From the IMG/VR virus record IMGVR_UViG_3300010153_000023, positions 1 to 39,497 of that record: a stretch of 39,497 nucleotides of DNA; one strand, written 5' to 3'. A program made the translations under genes and the position numbers. Source of the stretch: a virus. The notes under the pieces are model-generated. The model searched no databases, was not told where the DNA came from, and was given only the letters and a program-made list of their open reading frames with translations. Below, one piece after another: positions 8,229-15,091 of this stretch (position 1 is its first letter; each line of letters starts with the position of its first letter).

Positions 8229-9154
8229 TCTTTATTAGCCTTTCTTTTATTTAATGCTGTTGATGCCCCACGAAAAGTATTAACTAGATAAGGCGTGACG
8301 CTATCAGGACTACTGTGTCCACTAACTTGCATGATACCTGTAACGTCAACTCCTGCTTCAACCATTTCAGTTATAACTGTACGTCTTAAGTCCATAATCC
8401 ATAACTCTTTAGGTAGACCTGCCTCTTCTTTAACTTCATTAGCTAAAGTAGATATCTCTGACATATTATACGGTGAGTAGCCACCATTTCTAGGATACAC
8501 ACGAGGTGCAACGTATTCAGAAATATCTTTAACGTATTCATACTGCTTCTTAAGTATTTTTATAAGATCATCACTAATTGGTAAGTGTACATTAGCTCTT
8601 CTTTTACTTTGTTCTAAGTCTAGTCTTTTCTCATTTAAGTTTAATGTATCCCACTTTAAATTACGCATATCTCCAGGTCTTTGACCCCATTCATATGCCA
8701 TATAAGCTATCAAGCCTATTGCTTTCCACCTGTATTCACTAAAGGCAGTAGCTAAAAATAGTTTTACTTGGTTCTCTGTCCATTTAACTTTACGAGCCGT
8801 ATCTGGTGTGCCTTTAACTAAAGACATTGGATTAGATACAATAGCTTCATTACGTATAGCAGTATTAAAAACAATACTCATACAAGTACGATGAAAGTTA
8901 GCTTGTCTGACACCTATGTTAGCTAACCAAGTATCATATAAATGAGTAGCGTGTTTAAACCTAACGTCTTTTAATCGTATGCCACCGAACAACTTATTGT
9001 TTTGCACGGGTGTGTTACACGCTTTAATCATAGTGTTGTAATAATCTTTTTGGCTTCTACCTGATATTTTAAGATAGGCAGGGGTGCTAAAGTAAAACTC
9101 ACACGCCTGTCTAACTGTTGAACTTTCTGATATAACTAACTTCTTTCGTTTCAT
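8225..9154 (-). CDS. int: Tyrosine recombinase / integrase
   Basis: A 309-aa tyrosine recombinase. An N-terminal SAM-like DNA-binding region (residues ~10-110) precedes a catalytic domain with R159 (GQRPGDMRNL), a lysine in the SKRRAN beta hairpin, R257 (MDLRRT), H280 (VSGHSS) and the nucleophile Y289 (TPYLV), spaced as in XerC/D. The histidine normally three residues before the second arginine is methionine (M254). The gene is embedded in the replication operon: its stop overlaps the primase start, and it follows a coupled 28-aa frame. It may integrate the phage, resolve genome multimers or be a remnant of temperate life. No attachment core was recognised. Confidence 0.9.
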   Translation of the reverse strand: MKRKKLVISESSTVRQACEFYFSTPAYLKISGRSQKDYYNTMIKACNTPVQNNKLFGGIRLKDVRFKHATHLYDTWLANIGVRQANFHRTCMSIVFNTAIRNEAIVSNPMSLVKGTPDTARKVKWTENQVKLFLATAFSEYRWKAIGLIAYMAYEWGQRPGDMRNLKWDTLNLNEKRLDLEQSKRRANVHLPISDDLIKILKKQYEYVKDISEYVAPRVYPRNGGYSPYNMSEISTLANEVKEEAGLPKELWIMDLRRTVITEMVEAGVDVTGIMQVSGHSSPDSVTPYLVNTFRGASTALNKRKANKE

Positions 9155-9237
9155 TTATTTGTAACCCAGTATGACCAAGCGTGAGAACAAAAGTCTTTTC
9201 CCATAAATGCATCAATAAGTCTACATTTATTTCTCAT
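9151..9237 (-). CDS. Tiny 28-aa coupled frame upstream of the recombinase
   Basis: Starts MRNKCRLIDAFMGKDFCSHA and ends in WSYWVTNK; its TGA overlaps the recombinase ATG (ATGA) and its start overlaps the upstream gene by 11 bases. The perfect double coupling suggests translation, perhaps as a leader peptide for the recombinase. Two cysteines and three aromatic residues are the only notable features. It is short, so chance cannot be excluded. Confidence 0.5.
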   Translation of the reverse strand: MRNKCRLIDAFMGKDFCSHAWSYWVTNK

Positions 9238-9397
9238 TCTTTTTCTTCTTAGTTTGTGTTGTGCTACTGCGTACTGATTTATCTTCTCCCTCATCTTTTT
9301 TGATAGGAACATTATCTTCTCCTTTATCCTCTAATTTAGTTAAGTCGGTGGATGCCCAATCATCAACTGGGTCATCCTCCTCACCATCAACACTCAT
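9227..9397 (-). CDS. Hypothetical highly charged 56-aa protein
   Basis: Starts MSVDGEEDDPVDDWASTDLT and ends in a lysine-rich tail (TQTKKKKNEK); the sequence is low-complexity, with an acidic start and a basic end, and looks disordered. No Shine-Dalgarno sequence precedes the ATG, which is odd in this genome. The 84 bases upstream (9398-9481) are very AT-rich, with short dyads (CTGTT-ATA-AACAG) but no convincing promoter pair. It leads the recombinase-primase-helicase-polymerase run. Confidence 0.55.
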   Translation of the reverse strand: MSVDGEEDDPVDDWASTDLTKLEDKGEDNVPIKKDEGEDKSVRSSTTQTKKKKNEK

Positions 9398-9481
9398 GAA
9401 ATAAAACTAAATGCTACACCATAAAAAACGTATGTAACAAAACATAAAAACATAAAATATAGTATACTGTTTATAACAGAC

Positions 9482-9688
9482 TTAACTATCTTCATCATCT
9501 ATAGTTTCCTCTACAACAAAGTTTACAGTTCTTAGTCCTTCCTCGATGCCTACCATCAGGTAATCAAACGGACACGTCTTTAACCAAGCGTGTAACTTCT
9601 CTTCCTCTGACAAGAGATCCCACTCAGCTTGCGTGTGACCGTGTAGCGATTTTACTGGGTGGGTACTACTAAGTATAACTTTTCTCAT
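9482..9688 (-). CDS. Hypothetical 68-aa protein
   Basis: Starts MRKVILSSTHPVKSLHGHTQ and contains AEWDLLSEEEKLHAWLKTCP. It lies 2 bases downstream of the next leftward gene, so is co-transcribed. Acidic C-terminus (EETIDDEDS). No family recognised. Confidence 0.68.
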   Translation of the reverse strand: MRKVILSSTHPVKSLHGHTQAEWDLLSEEEKLHAWLKTCPFDYLMVGIEEGLRTVNFVVEETIDDEDS

Positions 9689-9690
9689 TG

Positions 9691-10044
9691 TCAGTGTATC
9701 TCCTCTAACTCTTTTAGTTTTTCGAAGACACGTTTAAGAGACTCTCTTGCTGCTCCTGCCTGTTCGAATGCATTCTTTAGGTTGCTTTTATCTATAGGTG
9801 AAACTCTAGGCTTGATAGCGACTACCTCACCCTCATCATCATGGACAAACTCATGTGAACTTGTTGGCGTTACATATTTAACTGGCTTTATAACATTAGC
9901 CGCACCAACTTTATGTACATTGAGAAACTCAAGTAACTCAGCCTTACTTGTGGGTACATCTGTAGTATCCCATTGGTCTAAATCTTTTTTAGCGTCAGCT
10001 TGAGTGCCTCTCCAATTGCCTTTCTGATCTGTGTATAGTCTCAT
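9691..10044 (-). CDS. Hypothetical 117-aa protein
   Basis: N-terminal MRLYTDQKGNWRGTQADAKK has the look of small phage proteins that begin with a short beta hairpin (YTDxxGxWxGTQ). The C-terminal third is a long amphipathic helix (NAFEQAGAARESLKRVFEKL). It is flanked by 1-2-base gaps on both sides. Role unknown; it could be a small host-takeover or DNA-binding protein, but nothing in the sequence decides this. Confidence 0.7.
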   Translation of the reverse strand: MRLYTDQKGNWRGTQADAKKDLDQWDTTDVPTSKAELLEFLNVHKVGAANVIKPVKYVTPTSSHEFVHDDEGEVVAIKPRVSPIDKSNLKNAFEQAGAARESLKRVFEKLKELEEIH

Positions 10045-10045
10045 A

Positions 10046-10294
10046 TCAATGTATCTCCTCTAAGACATACTCAAACTTTAAACCATCAGCATACATAAAT
10101 TTTCTTAGCCATTCTCTTTGCATTACGACTAAGTCTTCTATGTCGTTTATATATTTATCTGTGCCAACTAGTTTATACTTCCACTTTTTTTCGTCTTTAT
10201 GTCTTTTAATTTCATAACGCCTTGGAAAACCTTTAACTTTTACTTTGTATGACTTATCAACTTCATAGATTCTTACTGTTCCATAACAATTCAT
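10046..10294 (-). CDS. Hypothetical basic 82-aa protein
   Basis: Starts MNCYGTVRIYEVDKSYKVKV; beta-rich and lysine/arginine-rich in the first half (RRYEIKRHKDEKKWKYKL). A good ribosome binding site (GAAGGAA) precedes it, following a leader that contains a hairpin at 10323-10344. No known family. Confidence 0.68.
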   Translation of the reverse strand: MNCYGTVRIYEVDKSYKVKVKGFPRRYEIKRHKDEKKWKYKLVGTDKYINDIEDLVVMQREWLRKFMYADGLKFEYVLEEIH

Positions 10295-10322
10295 TTATTA
10301 ATTCCTTCTAAGTTAAATTAAA

Positions 10323-10344
10323 GTACCCCCAGAAGCAGGGATAC
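10323..10344 (-). promoter_or_regulatory. Leader hairpin upstream of 10294 gene
   Basis: In the leftward transcript GUAUCCC pairs with GGGGUAC across an 8-base loop. One pair is a U-G wobble that would be a C-A mismatch on the other strand, so the stem is intact only in the sense RNA. A TATAAC hexamer lies 6 bases upstream (10351-10356), but I see no good -35, so whether this is a 5' end or an internal leader is unclear. Confidence 0.4.
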
Positions 10345-10365
10345 CTTGTTGTTATACAACTAATG

Positions 10366-10491
10366 TTACTCGTCAGTTGTAGTAGTAGTTGTAGTACTAT
10401 CATCTTTATTGACAGCATCATCTACTGTTGTAGACGGAGCTGTAAAAGCTATCAATAGCATTACTGCTATTAGACCACTAAATATACTCAT
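10366..10491 (-). CDS. Small membrane or secreted peptide, 41 aa
   Basis: MSIFSGLIAVMLLIAFTAPS is a hydrophobic segment, then VDDAVNKDD and seven consecutive threonines ending in DE. This looks like one transmembrane helix or an uncleaved signal anchor with a short polar Thr-rich tail. Its ATG overlaps the upstream stop (ATGA). Function unknown. Confidence 0.55.
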   Translation of the reverse strand: MSIFSGLIAVMLLIAFTAPSTTVDDAVNKDDSTTTTTTTDE

Positions 10492-10661
10492 ATTATTTTC
10501 CCCCTTTCTTGAATAGTTTTTTTATATGTAAATAAATCTGGGTTTTGTTCTATAGCATGAAAGGCGTTTTCATATGCGTGATGCCAATCTGTTATGTAAC
10601 CTGTTTTAGCATCTTGATTGGCTATAGCTTTTGCTAGTGCATTTATTTGGCTATCATTCAT
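10488..10661 (-). CDS. Hypothetical 57-aa helical protein
   Basis: Starts MNDSQINALAKAIANQDAKT. Overlaps both neighbours by ATGA, part of a tightly coupled string of tiny genes from 10971 down to 10366. Predicted helical, with tryptophan and histidines in the middle (TDWHHAYENAFHAI). No family recognised. Confidence 0.62.
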   Translation of the reverse strand: MNDSQINALAKAIANQDAKTGYITDWHHAYENAFHAIEQNPDLFTYKKTIQERGKII

Positions 10662-10828
10662 TTTATTTCCTTTCTTTCTGAAATGTAATTCTCTACAAAA
10701 TTTAACTGGTTTTGTATTTGTTTTATATCATTTAAATAATCAGATACTGTTCTATCTGTATCATCTAACAGACACGCAACTAAGCTGTTTGCTTTACGTA
10801 CTTCTTCTAATAGTTCCTTATTCATCAT
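10658..10828 (-). CDS. Hypothetical 56-aa coiled-coil protein
   Basis: Starts MMNKELLEEVRKANSLVACL and continues as two helices with coiled-coil character (DYLNDIKQIQNQLNFVENYI). Start at 10828 chosen because that ATG overlaps the upstream TGA; a second in-frame ATG follows directly. Role unknown. Confidence 0.62.
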   Translation of the reverse strand: MMNKELLEEVRKANSLVACLLDDTDRTVSDYLNDIKQIQNQLNFVENYISERKEIK

Positions 10829-10971
10829 ATTATTTCCTCCACTGTTGCATCTGATGAAAAGTTTTCAAGTATTGTTTCACCTTTTTCTGCAACTGTTAGT
10901 AGTGCTTCCCAACGATCAGTAGCTTCTACTTCTTCTTCATATGTAAACGCTACTTTATATTTCTTCATCAT
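10825..10971 (-). CDS. Hypothetical 48-aa acidic protein
   Basis: MMKKYKVAFTYEEEVEATDR, then a helix (WEALLTVAEKGETILENF). A short beta-hairpin-plus-helix layout is suggested. It begins 1 base after the upstream stop and ends in an ATGA overlap. No family recognised. Confidence 0.6.
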   Translation of the reverse strand: MMKKYKVAFTYEEEVEATDRWEALLTVAEKGETILENFSSDATVEEII

Positions 10972-10972
10972 A

Positions 10973-11236
10973 TTATTCTTCCTTCTCTTGTATTTCAGTT
11001 AGTTTTTTAATTTTATTTAAAGTTCTAACAGCTACACTTATTTTCTTTAGAAAATCAGAGTAAGTTTTTAGTTGAACAGAAACAGATTTTTTTCCTTGAT
11101 GTAATTCTTCTTGTTTAAAAGGGAAACAAGGATAGAAATCAAATTTAAAAGCATCTGCGTTGTCTTCTATGAAATGATCGAGGCATACGTTTATACAATT
11201 TAGTTCATCGTCTTCGAATTTAATTATAGGTTTCAT
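10973..11236 (-). CDS. Hypothetical 87-aa protein
   Basis: Starts MKPIIKFEDDELNCINVCLD; predicted helical, with an acidic first half and a lysine-rich helical end (KKISVAVRTLNKIKKLTEIQ). It shares one base with the upstream stop (TAATG). No recognisable domain. Confidence 0.65.
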   Translation of the reverse strand: MKPIIKFEDDELNCINVCLDHFIEDNADAFKFDFYPCFPFKQEELHQGKKSVSVQLKTYSDFLKKISVAVRTLNKIKKLTEIQEKEE

Positions 11237-11439
11237 TAGTTATCTCCTTCATCTACTAAGTGTACGTCGTCGCTCAAATACCAACCGCCATCCATTATGC
11301 CGTCATGCTGTATGAACTCACCACCGTCCACGTTGCGTTTGATCCATGTACGCCGTTCATCTTCGGGTACGTCATCGGGTACGTCTCCCTCCCATTTCAG
11401 ATAGGTTTCCATTGTTGCGCTAATCCATACTTTAGGCAT
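11236..11439 (-). CDS. Hypothetical 67-aa acidic protein
   Basis: Starts MPKVWISATMETYLKWEGDV and contains VPDDVPEDERRTWIKRNVDG. Beta-rich, tryptophan-containing and acidic, a style typical of small phage host-takeover or inhibitor proteins, though no specific role can be named. It overlaps the upstream gene by 8 bases and the downstream gene by 1 base. Confidence 0.65.
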   Translation of the reverse strand: MPKVWISATMETYLKWEGDVPDDVPEDERRTWIKRNVDGGEFIQHDGIMDGGWYLSDDVHLVDEGDN

Positions 11440-11575
11440 TAATCTTCTCCTTTATTATAGCCATAGCGTAGCAGATATCATCCCACGTCTCATCGTTGTT
11501 ATCAATACCCTCTGGAATGTTGTCTTCCCGATAGGCGTGTAATACTTCCCATATCGTATCTAAATGTTCAGTCAT
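11432..11575 (-). CDS. Hypothetical 47-aa acidic protein
   Basis: MTEHLDTIWEVLHAYREDNI at the N-terminus; helical and acidic (DNNDETWDDICYAMAIIKE). Overlaps the next gene by 8 bases and starts 3 bases after the upstream stop. No family recognised. Confidence 0.6.
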   Translation of the reverse strand: MTEHLDTIWEVLHAYREDNIPEGIDNNDETWDDICYAMAIIKEKINA

Positions 11576-11578
11576 TAG

Positions 11579-11890
11579 TTATCCTTTCACTAAGGTTAGA
11601 TGTGGTGTTTTCTTTTTAAGACTAAGGTAATCTGGATGATCTTGTAACATAATGTTTACCGCCTCCCTAAACATCTCAGGAAAAGCATTTCCCATATGCT
11701 GACTAGGTGATCTCTTTTCTACAGAAAAACTGTACTCAGGAAACTTATGTTTTAACACCTTGCATTTCTGCAAGGCATTATCTTTCCTTAAAAAGGACAT
11801 AACAAAATACCTGTTTTGCTCGTGAGATAAAGGAACAAAATGTATATCTTGTTGTGTCTCCATAATTATATTGAATGATTTATTACTCAT
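11579..11890 (-). CDS. Hypothetical 103-aa protein
   Basis: Starts MSNKSFNIIMETQQDIHFVP. Contains FPEMFREAVNIMLQDHPDYL and a basic end (KKKTPHLTLVKG). ATGA overlap with the DUF932 gene upstream indicates coupling to it, so a partnership is possible. No known domain. Confidence 0.66.
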   Translation of the reverse strand: MSNKSFNIIMETQQDIHFVPLSHEQNRYFVMSFLRKDNALQKCKVLKHKFPEYSFSVEKRSPSQHMGNAFPEMFREAVNIMLQDHPDYLSLKKKTPHLTLVKG

Positions 11891-12768
11891 GCCGCTAGTA
11901 GCTCCTTAAATGTTGTTGAGTTAGTCCACTTGACTACCTTCTGTTCACGTTCCCACATTGATGTAGCACGAGTATCGTTACCCATATCTTTTAACTTAAA
12001 GCCGTTATCAGTGTGACTACTGTAGTTAGTCATGGCACTATACAAAGCCCAGAGGTTCTTACCTCTAACAGAAGCTTCATCTATAAACAAGTCATACATA
12101 TTACTAGCCATACGCTTAGACATACCCATAGGCTCTAACAATTCTTTTAAGTTGTCCATTTGAGACGCACCGAAGTTTGTGTCAGCCATACGCTGTAGGT
12201 ACTTAGCGTGTTCTATGAAGTTATTGTGTGACTGCTTTATCTCATCAACGAAGTTACTAAGACTAAAGCCTGATGTATTCTTCTTACGTACTTGCTCGTA
12301 TGTACCAGTAATAATACCGTTAGTACAAAAGTTATCGACTGCACCGAACACACCCAAGTTACTCTTAGTGCCGTCTATACCGTGCCACAAGATAGCTCGT
12401 TGAGATACCTCAGTTGTATGCTTATCAGTACGGATAGTGTAAGATATGTTAGGGAACACTATGTCTAGTAATGCTACTGCACCATTATGTGCTGAACTAA
12501 ACCTAGGTATAACCTCTGACGTATCCTCTGAACCGAAGTTCTCTACGATTGCATTGACGATGTTCCTGAAGAAGTCACCGTGAGGTACAGACGGAAACCC
12601 TGCACCCACAATACCCAAGACCTCATCAGTATTGCCGTTGATGACATACTTCTTACCCTTGAAGCGTGTGTCTTCGTATCTAATAGGGAAGTCTAGGTGC
12701 TGAGGCACTTCGAAGTCTGTAGTTAAGTTAAAGTATTCTTTTTGGTAGTTTGTTGTATCTAAAGCCAT
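11887..12768 (-). CDS. DUF932 phage/plasmid-like protein
   Basis: A 293-aa protein starting MALDTTNYQKEYFNLTTDFE. This ATG was chosen over one 15 bases upstream because AAAGGAAA sits at the right distance. The pattern YVINGNTDEVLGIVGAGFPSV, the IVFPNISYTI strand and the FGAVDNFCTNGIITGTYEQV segment are typical of the DUF932 (TIGR03299-like) family found on phages and plasmids. The role is unknown, though relatives lie among replication or anti-host genes. The leader contains dyad element 1 and an upstream TTGACA inside an inverted repeat. Confidence 0.85.
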   Translation of the reverse strand: MALDTTNYQKEYFNLTTDFEVPQHLDFPIRYEDTRFKGKKYVINGNTDEVLGIVGAGFPSVPHGDFFRNIVNAIVENFGSEDTSEVIPRFSSAHNGAVALLDIVFPNISYTIRTDKHTTEVSQRAILWHGIDGTKSNLGVFGAVDNFCTNGIITGTYEQVRKKNTSGFSLSNFVDEIKQSHNNFIEHAKYLQRMADTNFGASQMDNLKELLEPMGMSKRMASNMYDLFIDEASVRGKNLWALYSAMTNYSSHTDNGFKLKDMGNDTRATSMWEREQKVVKWTNSTTFKELLAA

Positions 12769-12803
12769 TTGTTTTCCTTTCATAGCTTAGTGAGTTGAGC
12801 GTC

Positions 12804-12819
12804 CGAGGTAATGACCTCG
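12804..12819 (-). promoter_or_regulatory. Leader dyad element 1 (CGAGGT-N4-ACCTCG)
   Basis: Six-base-pair dyad around a 4-base centre, 35 bases upstream of the DUF932 start. On the leftward strand it reads GTTCGAGGT-CATT-ACCTCGGAC. It is one of five related copies in leader regions between 12.8 and 16.5 kb. Confidence 0.75.
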
Positions 12820-12833
12820 AACACTTTAGTTGT

Positions 12834-12868
12834 ACAACAGAGATATCATATAGTAATCCTGTTGTCAA
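12834..12868 (-). promoter_or_regulatory. Inverted repeat with TTGACA, probable control site
   Basis: ACAACAG (12834-12840) and CTGTTGT (12859-12865) form a 7-bp inverted repeat with an 18-base spacer. Leftward TTGACA lies at 12863-12868, overlapping one arm; the best -10 at 17-base spacing (TATCTC) is weak. GTTGTACAAC, a 10-bp palindrome, overlaps the other arm. It could be a promoter with an overlapping operator for the DUF932 gene. Confidence 0.45.
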
Positions 12869-13116
12869 ATGAGGTTCTGCATACTTATATATTTACCGTA
12901 TGCTTTTTTAAGTGATGATGCTGATCCTTTTACTTTTCTGTCGCTAGATTGATAAAACAAACAGTCAGCCCACAACAGTATGGAATCCATCTTGGGTTTA
13001 TCATCTACGTCTATCCAATAATACATATGAGATTTTTTGAAGATGCGAGGTACTGGTTCTTTATTTAAAACGCACCAATCATAAAGACGTTTAGTTATAC
13101 GAAGTTTATTATTCAT
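12865..13116 (-). CDS. Hypothetical basic 83-aa protein
   Basis: Starts MNNKLRITKRLYDWCVLNKE; basic, with an aromatic YYWIDVDDKPKMDSILLWAD middle. Overlaps the upstream gene by 8 bases. It ends just before the inverted-repeat region and so closes this leftward group. No family recognised. Confidence 0.65.
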   Translation of the reverse strand: MNNKLRITKRLYDWCVLNKEPVPRIFKKSHMYYWIDVDDKPKMDSILLWADCLFYQSSDRKVKGSASSLKKAYGKYISMQNLI

Positions 13117-13360
13117 CTCGATACAAATCTATTAAACGATAGTGTTCAACTGGATCATCAGTGTTACCTGCTACATAAATAGAAAAAACTTTGCGTCCTT
13201 TATTATCTTTCCATAAACGCAGATCTAATACATTATCGTATTCTATTGTTTCATCATCAGGGTAACTCCATAGATTATTATTCTTGGGATCACCGTACTC
13301 CCTATTCATCTTAATTTTCTTTCCGTGATGCATTACGGATTGTTTTATTATCTGTTTCAT
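13109..13360 (-). CDS. Hypothetical 83-aa protein
   Basis: Starts MKQIIKQSVMHHGKKIKMNR after a clear GAGGAG ribosome binding site. Contains WSYPDDETIEYDNVLDLRLW; beta-rich. Overlaps the downstream gene by 8 bases. Function unknown. Confidence 0.66.
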   Translation of the reverse strand: MKQIIKQSVMHHGKKIKMNREYGDPKNNNLWSYPDDETIEYDNVLDLRLWKDNKGRKVFSIYVAGNTDDPVEHYRLIDLYRDE

Positions 13361-13454
13361 TAGTATCTCCTCTGTTTTTAGATAACATTTGTTTTAAGTA
13401 GGCACTACTCCACCACTTATCTGCGCGTAGTGCCTTACGTGTACGTTTGCACAC
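13311..13454 (-). CDS. Possible GTG-started 47-aa basic peptide
   Basis: A frame starting GTG reads MCKRTRKALRADKWWSSAYL and fills the otherwise empty 105-base gap between two genes, then overlaps the next gene by 50 bases. The ADKWW-x3-YLKQML pattern resembles a small basic peptide family I have seen in marine phages. The ribosome binding site is weak and the start is not ATG, so this is uncertain. Confidence 0.35.
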   Translation of the reverse strand: MCKRTRKALRADKWWSSAYLKQMLSKNRGDTNETDNKTIRNASRKEN

Positions 13455-13465
13455 CGTAGTTTTTC

Positions 13466-13723
13466 TTAGGTTCTTTTTGCAAAACAATATAGTGCCTCCT
13501 CCATAGTGGCGTAGTAGCTACCCTCAGCCCAAGAGTTGTCATCTATATTGTGACGGTAAGCAGTGAAGCATACGTAAGGGTGTAGCTTATGATTGTGCCT
13601 GTAACATACACCACACCAGTACGCATTCTTGAAGTCTCGTAGTGGTATGGGTCGCCACGCTATTATAGGAAAGCTGTTAAGGCTTTCGGGTATGTCTTGT
13701 ATATAAGTTAATCCTATAAGCAT
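13466..13723 (-). CDS. Hypothetical 85-aa protein
   Basis: Starts MLIGLTYIQDIPESLNSFPI and contains WRPIPLRDFKNAYWCGVCYR with two cysteines and several histidines further on (CYRHNHKLHPYVCF), which could bind a metal. It starts 2 bases after the upstream stop. No family recognised. Confidence 0.62.
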   Translation of the reverse strand: MLIGLTYIQDIPESLNSFPIIAWRPIPLRDFKNAYWCGVCYRHNHKLHPYVCFTAYRHNIDDNSWAEGSYYATMEEALYCFAKRT

Positions 13724-13725
13724 TT

Positions 13726-13944
13726 TTATTTTACCTCCTCTAATAGTTTTTCTACATACTCTAAAGCCTTCTCAATCCTAGCCATAGCCAATGCACTTTT
13801 ACCTCTAGCTTGTCTTATTCTAGTTTGTTCCAACAAAGTAGATCGTATGTACTCTAAGTACATTTTATGTGTTTTTAGTTTTTTAGTTAAGAACTTTAGG
13901 TTTGCATCAGTAACAAATTTTATTTCTTTAATCATATTGTGCAT
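13726..13944 (-). CDS. Hypothetical 72-aa helical protein
   Basis: MHNMIKEIKFVTDANLKFLT at the N-terminus, then a long basic helix rich in arginine and lysine (LLEQTRIRQARGKSALAMAR). The start codon overlaps the upstream stop by one base and has AAGGAG at 8 bases. Likely a small helical nucleic-acid or protein-binding factor, but without a named family. Confidence 0.66.
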   Translation of the reverse strand: MHNMIKEIKFVTDANLKFLTKKLKTHKMYLEYIRSTLLEQTRIRQARGKSALAMARIEKALEYVEKLLEEVK

Positions 13945-14339
13945 TATTTTATCTCCTTGTTTTGTGTTTCAGTGAATAGATCTAGGTTACGCCATCTAAC
14001 GTAACCTAACTCATTTTTATAGAAGTCTTTAAGCCATTGGCTATCTGACTTGTTATCCCAGTTAGTGTGTAAACCTATATGCTTTTTGATGTCATTTATA
14101 GTGATAGGTCTATCTACAACCTTACCTCGTACCTCTGTACGTAAGTAAACACCTCGCATAGCTTCAATGAAAGCCATACGTTTGTGGTAATTAACGTAAT
14201 TCTTTTTAGTGATCTCTCCGTAGCCTACACTAGCTCCAGCCCATATTAGTGTTTCGGTTAAGTTAGATAAGGTATTATCTTCTTTCATACATACATTATC
14301 GAAGTCTTCTACTGCTTCGCAGTTCCAGTTAAGTGACAT
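13944..14339 (-). CDS. Conserved phage protein of unknown function, 131 aa
   Basis: Starts MSLNWNCEAVEDFDNVCMKE. The segments TETLIWAGASVGYGEITKKN and TINDIKKHIGLHTN resemble a conserved hypothetical family of marine tailed phages with no assigned role. It follows dyad element 2 by 30 bases and a strong ATGGAGGA ribosome binding site, so it is probably controlled as its own unit within the left arm. Confidence 0.74.
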   Translation of the reverse strand: MSLNWNCEAVEDFDNVCMKEDNTLSNLTETLIWAGASVGYGEITKKNYVNYHKRMAFIEAMRGVYLRTEVRGKVVDRPITINDIKKHIGLHTNWDNKSDSQWLKDFYKNELGYVRWRNLDLFTETQNKEIK

Positions 14340-14369
14340 TCTATGTCCTCCATAAGTTAAAGTTTAGTA

Positions 14370-14385
14370 CGAGGTAGCTACCTCG
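14370..14385 (-). promoter_or_regulatory. Leader dyad element 2 (perfect 16-bp palindrome)
   Basis: CGAGGTAGCTACCTCG is fully self-complementary. It lies between the stop of the 197-aa gene and the start of the 131-aa gene, 30 bases before that ATG. No good promoter hexamers lie directly upstream, so here it seems to be an internal leader element. Confidence 0.75.
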
Positions 14386-14404
14386 AATGGTTATCGTTAC
14401 TTGA

Positions 14405-14998
14405 TTATCCTCCTATTATGCAAGTTGCGTGATACGCAGATACCGCATCACCTGTAGTTAATTTCTTGTTAGCTCTGTTACCAGCTACGTAGTCGCACCA
14501 AGTATTCCACCAATACTCAGAGCCACCAGTTTCCTGAGTTAAGAGTACGTATTTCTGTATCTTCTTAAGCTTAGTCTCTGGCTTAACAGTCTTAGCGAAC
14601 TTTAGTGCAGCACGATCTAGGCCTAACCTATCGAGGTTATGACTATCGAGACACGCTACATCTAACCCTACTAACTGAGCCACAAATGCCGCCTTGACTA
14701 TGCCTAAGTTGGGTACGTTAGTGAGTACATCTATAGCACCAACTGGGTCGTTATGTTTGACTGCTACCTTGAGTGCTTGATGCAATACGTGCTTGTGTTC
14801 TACAGCGTACAAGTAACCATTACGTTTCATAGTCATTGCTATACTGGTTGCACCCTCATTAGCTACACCATCCATAAACTTGCCTACGTTAGACAATGCA
14901 TTCTGAATAGTGCCAAGCACAAACGTTATACCTATTACAGTGTTGTCGGGGTTCTTCAGTATGAACTTAGCTATTTTTTTGTTGTCACGTTTATACAT
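14405..14998 (-). CDS. Helix-hairpin-helix-like phage protein
   Basis: A 197-aa protein starting MYKRDNKKIAKFILKNPDNT. An ATG 12 bases upstream overlaps the GGAG ribosome binding site and was rejected. Residues 95-121 (VPNLGIVKAAFVAQLVGL, then ACLDSHN) resemble the helix-hairpin-helix and Asp motif of HhH DNA glycosylases (vPGxGxxxAxfxxxLxG, then a DxHNxxR-like block). A DNA-binding or base-excision role is possible, but the catalytic lysine of true glycosylases is not evident. It has its own TTGACA/TATACA promoter and dyad element 3 in its leader. Confidence 0.68.
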   Translation of the reverse strand: MYKRDNKKIAKFILKNPDNTVIGITFVLGTIQNALSNVGKFMDGVANEGATSIAMTMKRNGYLYAVEHKHVLHQALKVAVKHNDPVGAIDVLTNVPNLGIVKAAFVAQLVGLDVACLDSHNLDRLGLDRAALKFAKTVKPETKLKKIQKYVLLTQETGGSEYWWNTWCDYVAGNRANKKLTTGDAVSAYHATCIIGG

Positions 14999-15034
14999 AT
15001 TATTCTCCATGTTGTTTAAGATTAAATTGTAGTG

Positions 15035-15050
15035 CGAGGTCGTTACCTCG
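15035..15050 (-). promoter_or_regulatory. Leader dyad element 3
   Basis: On the leftward strand GTTCGAGGT-AACG-ACCTCGCAC, 36 bases before the 197-aa gene. The best promoter of the left arm ends 11 bases upstream, so transcription would start about 5 bases before the element and the mRNA would begin with this hairpin. Confidence 0.78.
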
Positions 15051-15061
15051 AACTGTTTACT

Positions 15062-15090
15062 TGTATAACTAAAGATAAAGGGGATGTCAA
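15062..15090 (-). promoter_or_regulatory. Sigma70-type promoter TTGACA-N17-TATACA
   Basis: Leftward -35 TTGACA (15085-15090) and -10 TATACA (15062-15067) with an exact 17-base spacer. The -35 starts just after the stop of the 32-aa membrane peptide. It would drive the HhH-like gene and those downstream using the host RNA polymerase, which fits the absence of a phage polymerase in this window. Confidence 0.75.
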
Positions 15091-15091
15091 A

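Noticed and set aside
8225-9481. An attP site beside the recombinase
   Set aside because: I looked for a tRNA-like end or arm-type repeats near the gene and saw only AT-rich sequence and short dyads; nothing convincing.
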